Assembly (NCBI GenBank): GCA_903864315.1
Contig: CAIPFK010000196.1
Coordinates: 1-42,417 of the forward strand
DNA: 42,417 nt
Source of the DNA: an uncultured Burkholderiales bacterium
GTDB lineage: Bacteria; Pseudomonadota; Gammaproteobacteria; Burkholderiales; Burkholderiaceae_C
Direction of reading: 5' to 3'
A model generated the notes under the pieces. The model was not told where the DNA came from and did not search any database. It worked only from the letters and a program-made list of their open reading frames with translations. Below, piece by piece: positions 1-6,455 of this stretch. Positions within the stretch are counted from its first letter, which is position 1. The number at the start of each line of letters is the position of its first letter. The translations under genes and the position numbers were made by a program.

Positions 1-177
1 CACGCCAACAACAAAACCAAGCGCCGCTTCATGCCCAATTTGCAATACCGCAGATTTTGGGTTGAAACAGAGAACCGCTGGATCCGTTTGCGTATCTCAA
101 GTGCAGCTTTGCGCTTGATCGACAAAAAAGGCATTGATGTCGTGCTCGCAGATTTGCGCGCCCGTGGTCAAGCTTGA
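1..177 (+). CDS. rpmB: 50S ribosomal protein L28, 3' part (5' end outside window)
   Basis: The window opens inside a reading frame whose product is the C-terminal 58 residues of ribosomal protein L28, beginning [10 protein letters not shown] and ending with a TGA at 175-177. The visible part carries the basic KTKRRF...NLQYRRFW segment and the [12 protein letters not shown] block typical of L28, a structural protein of the large subunit. L28 is usually 77-78 residues, so about 20 N-terminal residues are missing to the left. rpmG follows after 24 bp on the same strand, the classic rpmB-rpmG pair, and both probably share one transcript ending at the terminator at 389-426. The identification is secure; the start cannot be seen. 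Confidence 0.96.
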   Translation, partial: HANNKTKRRFMPNLQYRRFWVETENRWIRLRISSAALRLIDKKGIDVVLADLRARGQA

Positions 178-201
178 TTCACCCATTGAAAGGACACCAT
201 C

Positions 202-372
202 ATGGCTTCTAAAGGCGGACGCGAGAAAATCAAACTCGAATCATCAGCAGGCACTGGTCACTTTTACACGACCAGCAAAAACAAAAAAACCATGCCCGAG
301 AAAATCTCGATCATGAAATTTGATCCCAAAGCTCGCAAGCACGTGGAATACAAAGAGACCAAGCTGAAATAA
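202..372 (+). CDS. rpmG: 50S ribosomal protein L33
   Basis: The 56-residue product starts [10 protein letters not shown] and contains FYTTSKNKK and the C-terminal YKETKLK, all hallmarks of bacterial L33, a small protein near the E site of the large ribosomal subunit. Length matches the family (about 55). No cysteines are present, so this is the zinc-independent (C-minus) form, which is usual in proteobacteria. An AAAGGA stretch lies just ahead of the ATG at 202 and supports this start. It follows rpmB by 24 bp and is the last gene before a strong hairpin terminator. The frame is too short for many length-filtered gene searches but is unambiguous. Confidence 0.97.
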   Translation: MASKGGREKIKLESSAGTGHFYTTSKNKKTMPEKISIMKFDPKARKHVEYKETKLK

Positions 373-388
373 TCAACTGGCTCTCATT

Positions 389-426
389 AAAAAGCTCCAA
401 CACCTTCACGGTCTTGGAGCTTTTTT
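389..426 (+). terminator. Rho-independent terminator after rpmG, probably bidirectional
   Basis: AAAAAGCTCCAA and TTGGAGCTTTTTT form a 12-bp inverted repeat with a 13-nt loop. On the plus strand the stem ends in a run of six T, 16 nt past the rpmG stop. On the minus strand the same hairpin is followed by five T, and it lies about 90 nt past the desaturase stop, so it can end both converging transcripts. Confidence 0.9.
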
Positions 427-450
427 CATGCACCCCAGCAGCCGATACAC

Positions 451-490
451 CTATTAGGACCCATTAGCACCCAACAGCACCCAACAGCAC
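451..490. repeat. Degenerate 10-bp tandem repeat
   Basis: Four consecutive 10-bp units can be read: ctattaggac, ccattagcac, ccaacagcac, ccaacagcac. The last two are identical and the first two diverge progressively. They lie between the shared terminator and the desaturase stop codon. No function is evident; replication slippage is the simplest origin. Confidence 0.6.
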
Positions 491-514
491 CAATGGCTGG
501 GTTCGATCCAAGGC

Positions 515-1729
515 TCAAACCCTGACCATTTTGAGACTGGTGGAGAAGTCTTTTAAAGCCGCAATGCCACTGCTCTCAGCACGGTCACACCACGCCTGCA
601 AGTCGACGATCAACTGATCGCGACTGCGGTTCGTGCTCAACCACAAGAGCCTCAACTCTTCACGCATTTGCAGCATGGTGTCGACTCGGGGCATGGCCTG
701 GCGAGCTTGCATGAGGGCGGTTTGCACAGACGCGGGCACACGCTCCAAATCTCGGTGCATCCACGTCTTGGCAGCGAGCCTTACTTTGCGCTCCAAATGC
801 ACATTCAAGTCTTTGAGATCTTGCGCACACTCGGCCTTGAGCCCTTGGGCATACGCGGCCATCACCTCATAGCGGTGATTGATCAAGGCCTCCAAGGTCA
901 GCGCATCGGGCTTTAACTTGATCTGCCCCAATTCGACTTTGGGTGGTGTTTTTTTGACATTTGCCAGTCCCAATGCACTGAACAAACGTATATAGGCGTA
1001 ACCCAAATCGAACTCAAACCATTTCACTGACAATTTGGCCGACGTGGGATAGGTGTGGTGATTGTTGTGCAATTCTTCTCCACCAATCAAAATCCCCCAA
1101 GGAGAGATGTTGGTGCTGGCATCGGGCGACTCAAAGTTTCGGTAGCCCCAATAGTGGCCAATGCCATTGATCACACCTGCAGCAGTCACAGGAATCCACA
1201 TCATCTGAACGGCCCAAATGGACAGTCCAATGGCGCCAAACAAAGCGATATCAATGATCAACATGAGCCCCAGTCCTTGCCAAGGAAAGGCTGTGTACAC
1301 CTTGCGCTCGACCCAATCGTTCGGGGTGTTGTGACCATAGCGCTGCATCGTCTCCACATTGCTTTTTTCAGCCGCGTAAAGCTCAGCACCGCGCCAAAAC
1401 ACGGTCTTGATGCCACGCGTTTGGGGGCTGTGTGGATCATCGGGTGTTTCGCACTTGGCGTGGTGCTTGCGGTGAATGGCCACCCACTCCTTGGTGAGCA
1501 TGCCCGTGGTCATCCACAACCACAAGCGAAAGAAATGCGAAGGCGCCCAATGCAAATCCAAAGAGCGATGCGCTTGGTGGCGGTGCAAATAGATGGTGAC
1601 TGCGGCAATGGTGATGTGCGTGAACAGCAAGGCGGCAAAGACACACTGCCAAGCACTCAAATTCAACAAGCCGTGATTCAAAAAACCCAACACGGACCAA
1701 ACTGCAGTTTCGATGTAATTGATAGCCAT
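515..1729 (-). CDS. Membrane fatty-acid (acyl-CoA/acyl-lipid) desaturase
   Basis: The 404-residue product is a membrane di-iron desaturase that would introduce a cis double bond into acyl chains using O2 and an electron donor. The three histidine boxes are visible: HRHQAH at residues 49-54, HRKHH at 86-90 and HNNHH at 221-225, set among hydrophobic segments (about 10-50 and 150-190) as in delta-9 desaturases. I start at the ATG at 1729 (MAINYIETAV) because GAAGG lies just ahead of it; an in-frame ATG at 1750 has no such site. Past the catalytic core there is a helix-rich C-terminal extension of about 130 residues ending WCDRAESSGIAALKDF, which makes the protein longer than many bacterial desaturases. 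Substrate and regiospecificity cannot be told. A promoter candidate lies at 1764-1792. Confidence 0.9.
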   Translation of the reverse strand: MAINYIETAVWSVLGFLNHGLLNLSAWQCVFAALLFTHITIAAVTIYLHRHQAHRSLDLHWAPSHFFRLWLWMTTGMLTKEWVAIHRKHHAKCETPDDPHSPQTRGIKTVFWRGAELYAAEKSNVETMQRYGHNTPNDWVERKVYTAFPWQGLGLMLIIDIALFGAIGLSIWAVQMMWIPVTAAGVINGIGHYWGYRNFESPDASTNISPWGILIGGEELHNNHHTYPTSAKLSVKWFEFDLGYAYIRLFSALGLANVKKTPPKVELGQIKLKPDALTLEALINHRYEVMAAYAQGLKAECAQDLKDLNVHLERKVRLAAKTWMHRDLERVPASVQTALMQARQAMPRVDTMLQMREELRLLWLSTNRSRDQLIVDLQAWCDRAESSGIAALKDFSTSLKMVRV

Positions 1730-1763
1730 AAACCCTTCAGACGCCAACACAGCGTACTAAAAA

Positions 1764-1792
1764 ATTTTAACACCGAAGGCTTCAACGCTCAA
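1764..1792 (-). promoter_or_regulatory. Candidate sigma-70 promoter of the desaturase gene
   Basis: Reading the minus strand, TTGAGC (1792-1787) and TAAAAT (1769-1764) are separated by exactly 17 bp, close to TTGACA-N17-TATAAT. Transcription would begin near 1757, giving a leader of roughly 28 nt to the ATG at 1729. This is a pattern match only. Confidence 0.45.
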
Positions 1793-1965
1793 ATTCTTGA
1801 CGCCTTTGATTGAGCAACACCAAAGATCGTGCATTAAAAAAACCTTCTAAATGCGTCCAATTCGCATTGAGACCAAAATGATGCCAAGATCACGCCACGA
1901 CCCGGGCTGCATCCCAAGGAAATCAAAGACCAAATTCGCTTTTTTTCTCAAGCCACTGGGCCAAC

Positions 1966-3402
1966 TCAGGACTCACGTTGCCAAGCGGCTGCAAAAAACC
2001 CATCGGTGTGGTGCAGGTGTGGCCACAAACGAAGGTACAGACCATCGCTCGTGCACAGCGACTGTGCCGACTCCACCTTGAGTGAGCTGAGCACCTCAGC
2101 GATGGGCAAGGGTTTGAATCCAGCGTGGGCCAGGCCAAACGCTTGAGCGATCTCTTCGTTCTCCACTGTGAGCAAACTGCAAGTCGCATACACCAAGCGG
2201 CCGCCGACTTTCAAGAGTTTGGCCGCACTGCTCAAAATGGCTTGCTGCTTGACCACCAACTCGGCCACACTTTGTGGGGACTGTCGCCATTTCAAGTCTG
2301 GGTTTCTGCGCAATGTACCCAAGCCCGAGCAAGGCGCATCCACCAACACGCGGTCCAGCTTGCCCGACAAGCGTTTGATGCGTTCGTCTCTTTCATGGGC
2401 AATGGCGCTGGGGTGAACATTGGAGAGTTGACTCCTGGCCAAGCGAGGCTTCAATTGGTCCAATCGGTGCGCAGACGTATCAAAGGCATACAACCGACCG
2501 GTGTTGCGCATCATGGCACCCAGCGCCAAGGTTTTGCCACCCGCCCCTGCACAAAAGTCCGCCACCATCTCACCCCGGTGTGCGTCGGTGATCAAGGCCA
2601 AGAGTTGTGAGCCCTCGTCTTGCACTTCCAAGCGTCCGAGCTTGAAGCAATCCAAATCCGACAAGGCCGGCTTGCCTGCTATCCTCAAGCCCCAAGGACT
2701 GTAAGGCGTGGGCAATGCCTTGATCCCCAAGGCTTTGAGCTCGGCTTGAACTTCTTCGCGCTTGACAAGCAAGGTGTTGACTCGCAAGTCCAATGGTGCA
2801 TTGGTCATCAAGTATTCGGCCAAGGGCCAAAACCCGTCCCCGACTTGTGCCTTCAAAGGCTCGAGTAGCCATTCTGGCAAATTGTGGCGATGACGCTCAA
2901 GCAATTCTTGGGTATCAATTTTGAGGCACGATTGCAGCCAAAGCCACTCATGATCGGTCACACCTGCTTGCAAAAAGGCGAGTGGCCCCAAATCTTTGGT
3001 GGCTTGCTTGGCGTTTTGTTTGGCCTCGTGCGCATGGTCGACAAATCGAGACTTGGAGCCCACGACCTCTCCATTGCTTTTTTTCTTGAAGGTCTGGGGT
3101 TTTGCACTCAAGGAGGGTGAGCCCGTCACGTGCTGCTCGGAGAGGTGCTTGGCCAAACCCAAAATGGCCATCCGCCTGGCCTTGGGCCCCGAGCCCGAGG
3201 GTGAGAAGTGGTCAAAACGCAGTTTGAATCGCAAAACTTGGTAGACCGTTTGCGCCAAGGCTGAGCGCTCGCGCTGGCCAATGGCCAACGCTTTGCGTTG
3301 GTCGCGAAAAAACTTGGAGATCACCGCGTCGGCGGGGTGCTCAAAGGTGAGGACTTGCGCGACGAGTTCGCTGCAAGCTTGGACAAGGACTTGTGGATGC
3401 AT
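1966..3402 (-). CDS. rsmB: RsmB/NOP-family rRNA (cytosine-C5)-methyltransferase
   Basis: The product (478 residues) is a SAM-dependent RNA m5C methyltransferase of the RsmB/NOP2 family. Visible motifs are NAPLDLRVN at 201-209, the SAM loop DFCAGAGGKT at 282-291, DAPCSG with Cys358, and YATCS with Cys408; the two cysteines are the release and nucleophilic residues of this family. The N-terminal 90 residues resemble the helical RNA-binding domain. A low-complexity linker rich in Lys and Ser (about 95-140) separates it from the catalytic part. I prefer the ATG at 3402 (MHPQVLVQAC) over the one at 3420; neither has a clear Shine-Dalgarno site. E. coli RsmB modifies 16S C967, but Burkholderiales can carry more than one NOP paralogue, so the exact target is uncertain. 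It is divergent from the DUF1653 gene. Confidence 0.85.
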   Translation of the reverse strand: MHPQVLVQACSELVAQVLTFEHPADAVISKFFRDQRKALAIGQRERSALAQTVYQVLRFKLRFDHFSPSGSGPKARRMAILGLAKHLSEQHVTGSPSLSAKPQTFKKKSNGEVVGSKSRFVDHAHEAKQNAKQATKDLGPLAFLQAGVTDHEWLWLQSCLKIDTQELLERHRHNLPEWLLEPLKAQVGDGFWPLAEYLMTNAPLDLRVNTLLVKREEVQAELKALGIKALPTPYSPWGLRIAGKPALSDLDCFKLGRLEVQDEGSQLLALITDAHRGEMVADFCAGAGGKTLALGAMMRNTGRLYAFDTSAHRLDQLKPRLARSQLSNVHPSAIAHERDERIKRLSGKLDRVLVDAPCSGLGTLRRNPDLKWRQSPQSVAELVVKQQAILSSAAKLLKVGGRLVYATCSLLTVENEEIAQAFGLAHAGFKPLPIAEVLSSLKVESAQSLCTSDGLYLRLWPHLHHTDGFFAAAWQRES

Positions 3403-3422
3403 ATGGGTGTATTCTCTCATCC

Positions 3423-3662
3423 ATGAACCCCTCCAACCCCCAACCTGAACTCTTTATTTCACCCAAGCGCTATCGCCACTACAAGGGCGGCCTCTATGAG
3501 GTCATGGAAATGGCCCTGCACAGCGAAACCTTGGAGACCCTGGTGGCCTACAGGAACTTGCAAACGGGCCTTTTGTGGGTGCGCCCGGCCCGCATGTTCT
3601 TGGAAGAAGTCATGGTGAATGGCCAGACCATCGCGCGGTTCTCCCCGATCGATGAGGCGTGA
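3423..3662 (+). CDS. DUF1653 family small protein
   Basis: The 79-residue product contains the block YRHYKGGLYEVM, HSETLETLVAYR, LWVRPARMF and ends RFSPIDEA, which is the DUF1653 pattern (typically 65-80 residues). The fold is soluble with no signal or membrane segment. No biochemical role is established for the family as far as I know, so none is assigned. The ATG at 3423 is chosen because the conserved block begins about 20 residues after it; no Shine-Dalgarno sequence is evident, and the start lies only 20 bp from the rsmB start on the other strand. purN follows 106 bp downstream on the same strand. Confidence 0.85.
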   Translation: MNPSNPQPELFISPKRYRHYKGGLYEVMEMALHSETLETLVAYRNLQTGLLWVRPARMFLEEVMVNGQTIARFSPIDEA

Positions 3663-3768
3663 TCACCGTACATGAAAACACCGTCATTGCAAACCGTGCA
3701 CGGGCAATGGGCCAAGCCTTCAACTCGCCCATTGCTTGATCCTCTTCTTCACAGACACCCTCATTCGC

Positions 3769-4386
3769 ATGAACAATCTCGTCATTTTGATTTCGGGCTC
3801 AGGCTCCAACATGAAGGCCATTGTGCGCCAGTGCCAGAGCCAACGCTGGCTCGAGCGTTACCAAGCCCGTGTGAGTCTGGTGCTGAGTTCAGACCCAGAC
3901 TCGACAGGCTTGGCCTGGGCCAAAGAGCTGGGCTTGAAGACGCAGGTCTTGTCGCACAAGGCGTACCCCCACTTGTCACGAGATGAAGCAAGAAACGCGT
4001 TTGAACAGGATCTTTGTGCAGCCATCGATTCGCAACACCCTTGCTTGGTGGTGTTGGCTGGTTTTATGCGCATCTTGAGTGAAGCGACTGTAGAGCGCTA
4101 CGCCAACAAAATGATCAATATTCACCCCAGCTTATTGCCGTCCTTTGCAGGACTGCACACGCATGAACGGGCGCTGCAAGCGGGCTGCAAGTTCCACGGC
4201 GCCACGGTGCATTGGGTTACGGCTCAATTGGATGCTGGCGCCATCATCGACCAAGCCGTGGTGCCAGTGTTGGATGGTGACACCGCATCCACACTGGCTG
4301 AACGGGTGCTCACCCAAGAGCACGTGCTTTACCCCAAAGTGATTCAACATTGGCTAGAAAACACGAAAAACCAGCCCACCTTGTGA
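3769..4386 (+). CDS. purN: Phosphoribosylglycinamide formyltransferase (GAR transformylase)
   Basis: PurN transfers a formyl group from 10-formyl-tetrahydrofolate to glycinamide ribonucleotide, the third step of purine synthesis, in the cytoplasm. The 205-residue product shows the phosphate-binding loop ISGSGSNMKAI at residues 8-18, the folate-side motif HPSLLPSFAGLHTHERAL near residue 119 with the catalytic His, and LDAGAIIDQ carrying the conserved Asp near 155. E. coli PurN has 212 residues, so this is full length. The ATG at 3769 places MNNLVILISG at the N-terminus, as in the family; in-frame upstream sequence lacks similarity. It is convergent with the HNH endonuclease gene, 45 bp between stops, with no obvious terminator there. 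Confidence 0.95.
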   Translation: MNNLVILISGSGSNMKAIVRQCQSQRWLERYQARVSLVLSSDPDSTGLAWAKELGLKTQVLSHKAYPHLSRDEARNAFEQDLCAAIDSQHPCLVVLAGFMRILSEATVERYANKMINIHPSLLPSFAGLHTHERALQAGCKFHGATVHWVTAQLDAGAIIDQAVVPVLDGDTASTLAERVLTQEHVLYPKVIQHWLENTKNQPTL

Positions 4387-4431
4387 TGAAAAGGCAAGCG
4401 CTTTTGATCTCTACTTGTGCACTTTTGCTGC

Positions 4432-4989
4432 TCAGGCAATGAGTCTTGAGTTCTTGGGCAAATGGGCCATCAAGAATTCCATCTGGTCTGTCAAAATGCG
4501 CCTGTTGCGCAAAATGAAATCCTCCCACAAGGTGGGCACATAGGGGGTGTAGAGCAAGGGCATGCGGGCTTGCTCTGGGGTGCGCGAGCTTTTGCGGTGA
4601 TTGCAAGAGCGGCACGCTGTCACCACATTCATCCAGGTATCGGGGCCTTTTTGAGCAAACGGGATGATGTGCTCGCGAGTGAGTTCAAGCTCAGTGAACA
4701 AGCCCCCGCAATAAGCACAGACGTTGCGGTCTCTGGCAAACAGCTTGCTATTGGTGAGTCCTGGTCTCAACGCAAAGGGGTTGATGTTGGGCACACCACG
4801 CGTGCCAATGATGCTATTGACCTCAATCACCGATTGTTGGCCGGTGACGGCATTGTGGCCGCCTCTGAAAATCGCCACCTTGGCACCCGCCTCCCACCTC
4901 ACCTCGTGGGACGCATAATGAATCACTGCTTGTTCAAGGCTAATCCAAGACTGGGGAAGTCCTTGGGCCGATAGTTTCAAAACTTTCAA
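4432..4989 (-). CDS. HNH endonuclease family protein (TTG start)
   Basis: The 185-residue protein ends in an HNH nuclease domain: CAYC at residues 91-94, the catalytic-type His in REHIIPF (His107), Asn121, and CRSCNHRK (Cys126, Cys129, His131), so a four-cysteine zinc site surrounds the beta-beta-alpha metal fold. The N-terminal 80 residues (VLKLSAQGLPQSWISLEQAV...) are conserved in a Burkholderiales HNH family of unknown role. No ATG sits near the conserved N-terminus. A TTG at 4989 is preceded by GGAGG with a 6-nt spacer, which fixes the start well. Some longer frames upstream are probably untranslated. No adjacent modification enzyme or defence partner is present. Substrate unknown; nicking or repair functions are possible. 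Confidence 0.85.
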   Translation of the reverse strand: MKVLKLSAQGLPQSWISLEQAVIHYASHEVRWEAGAKVAIFRGGHNAVTGQQSVIEVNSIIGTRGVPNINPFALRPGLTNSKLFARDRNVCAYCGGLFTELELTREHIIPFAQKGPDTWMNVVTACRSCNHRKSSRTPEQARMPLLYTPYVPTLWEDFILRNRRILTDQMEFLMAHLPKNSRLIA

Positions 4990-5141
4990 TGCAGGCCTCC
5001 GATGAAGATCAACATTCAACGAAGCGCTGGTCTGCCCAGTCAAGGGCCAACTCAGACACCTCGAAGCCAAAAACCACGATACTCTCAAACATCATTCAGG
5101 GCAAATCCCAAGTTTTATCCAAACTCTCCCTGCAATCAGAG

Positions 5142-5176
5142 ACAATATACATTGTTTTTGTGACGGTTTGAGTCAC
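5142..5176. promoter_or_regulatory. Two short inverted repeats in the HNH/ribF divergent region
   Basis: The 210-bp gap between the divergent HNH and ribF starts holds ACAAT-N4-ATTGT (5142-5155) and, four bases on, GTGAC-N7-GTCAC (5160-5176), the second only 23 bp before the ribF ATG. The AT-rich stretch around 5146-5151 (TATACA) could be a -10 element for ribF. Operator function is a guess. Confidence 0.3.
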
Positions 5177-5199
5177 CTTTGCCATTCAAGACCTTGAAC

Positions 5200-6282
5200 A
5201 TGAGAATTTTTAGAGGCTTTCATCACCCACAACTGGCGAGCGCTTGTGCGCTCACGGTGGGCAATTTTGACGGGGTACACCGTGGACACCAAGCCATGCT
5301 GGCCACGTTGCGCTCTGAGGCCCGCCACCGCGGTGTGCCCAGTTGCGTGCTCACGTTCGAGCCCCACCCCAGAGATTACTTTGCCGCCTTGCAAAACAAG
5401 CCCCAACTCGCTCCTGCCAGAATCACCCATTTGCGCGACAAACTGGCCGAGCTAGAACGCTGCGGGATTGACCAATGCGTGGTGCTTCGCTTTGACGCGC
5501 AATTGGCCGCTCTGAGCGCACACGACTTCGTTGATCAAGTCTTGGTGAGAGGGCTGGGTGTGAAATACGTTCTCGTGGGGGACGACTTTAAATTTGGCGC
5601 CAAGCGAGCGGGTGACTATGCCATGCTCAGCCGCGTTGGCTCTCAATTGGGGTTTGACGTGGCCAAAATGAACAGCTACGAAATTGCCATCCCTGTCTCC
5701 CAAGACATCCAAGACATCCAAGGCTTCCAATCCGTCGCTCTCGCTAGCAGCGCCAACAACGCCCACAGCCCCCACTCCGCCTTGGTGCGGGTCTCGAGTT
5801 CTGCCGTCAGGCAAGCACTGGAGCAAGGGCACATGGACGTGGCACAAAAGCTCCTGGGGCGCGCTTACACCATCTCCGGCCATGTCGTTTATGGGCGTCA
5901 ACTGGGTAGAAGTCTCAATGCGCGCACGCTCAATGTGCGATTTCGTCCTCAACGCGCAGCCACCCAAGGTATTTTTGTGGTGAAGGTCCATGGCCTGACT
6001 CAGGAGCCCCTGGCGGGCGTGGCCAACTTTGGCGTGCGCCCGAGTCTGAGCCCGACCGATAAAAATCAAGGCCAAATTTTGCTTGAAACCCACTGCCTGA
6101 GTTGGCCCACGTCGCTCGGCCTAGAGGGTGCGTATGGTCGGGTTGTTCAGATTGAGCTGTTGCACAAATTGCATGACGAGCTCAAGTACGAGAGCTTAGC
6201 GGCTCTTGAATCGGGCATCGCCAAAGACTGCGCCGACGCCCTTCAGTGGCATGCCCATCACGGCCAATCCAGCACAGCTTGA
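5200..6282 (+). CDS. ribF: Bifunctional riboflavin kinase / FAD synthetase
   Basis: RibF phosphorylates riboflavin to FMN and adenylylates FMN to FAD. The N-terminal FAD-synthetase domain shows TVGNFDGVHRGHQ (about residues 19-31), TFEPHPRDYF and VLVGDDFKFGAKRAGDY; the C-terminal kinase domain begins near GHVVYGRQLGR and includes NFGVRPS and LLETH. Length is 360 residues against 313 in E. coli; the excess includes a variable insert around residue 170-195 with a DIQDIQ duplication. The ATG at 5200 (MRIFRGFHH) is preferred; the frame is open upstream to a TTG at 5179. The normally conserved G-x-P-T-x-N nucleotide/metal motif of the kinase domain reads NARTLN here, keeping Thr and Asn but losing Gly and Pro. 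ileS and lspA follow, a common arrangement. Confidence 0.94.
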   Translation: MRIFRGFHHPQLASACALTVGNFDGVHRGHQAMLATLRSEARHRGVPSCVLTFEPHPRDYFAALQNKPQLAPARITHLRDKLAELERCGIDQCVVLRFDAQLAALSAHDFVDQVLVRGLGVKYVLVGDDFKFGAKRAGDYAMLSRVGSQLGFDVAKMNSYEIAIPVSQDIQDIQGFQSVALASSANNAHSPHSALVRVSSSAVRQALEQGHMDVAQKLLGRAYTISGHVVYGRQLGRSLNARTLNVRFRPQRAATQGIFVVKVHGLTQEPLAGVANFGVRPSLSPTDKNQGQILLETHCLSWPTSLGLEGAYGRVVQIELLHKLHDELKYESLAALESGIAKDCADALQWHAHHGQSSTA

Positions 6283-6320
6283 CATCCACCCCCTTAACGC
6301 AGAGGATTTGCGCGCACCCT

Positions 6321-6378
6321 GTTAAAAAGTCGCGTCCCCCTCGAGTGGGCGCTTATAATGGAGTGGGAACTTTTTAAC
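6321..6378 (+). promoter_or_regulatory. Candidate ileS promoter bracketed by a 10-bp inverted repeat
   Basis: A perfect TATAAT lies at 6354-6359, about 97 bp before the ileS ATG; no good -35 box is found 16-18 bp upstream. The box is enclosed by GTTAAAAAGT (6321-6330) and its exact reverse complement ACTTTTTAAC (6369-6378). A direct repeat GAGTGGG (6343-6349 and 6361-6367) also straddles it. The arrangement suggests a controlled promoter for ileS-lspA, but no regulator is known from the sequence. Confidence 0.5.
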
Positions 6379-6455
6379 TAATTCAATCCCTTCAACACGC
6401 ACCCGCCCAAGCTCTGAATGGAGCTTTAACGCCTTTGTTTTTTGGCACGACACCC

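Noticed and set aside
1055-1813. Plus-strand open frame opposite the desaturase N-terminal half
   Set aside because: No family resemblance and no ribosome-binding site; the desaturase with all three histidine boxes is on the other strand.
4432-4989. HNH gene as part of a phage-defence or restriction system
   Set aside because: There is no adjacent methyltransferase, sensor or toxin-like partner; neighbours are purN and ribF, and the family is a common chromosomal one in Burkholderiales.
5000-5199. FMN riboswitch ahead of ribF
   Set aside because: The conserved RFN-element segments are not seen, and the short dyads present do not form the required multi-helix fold.
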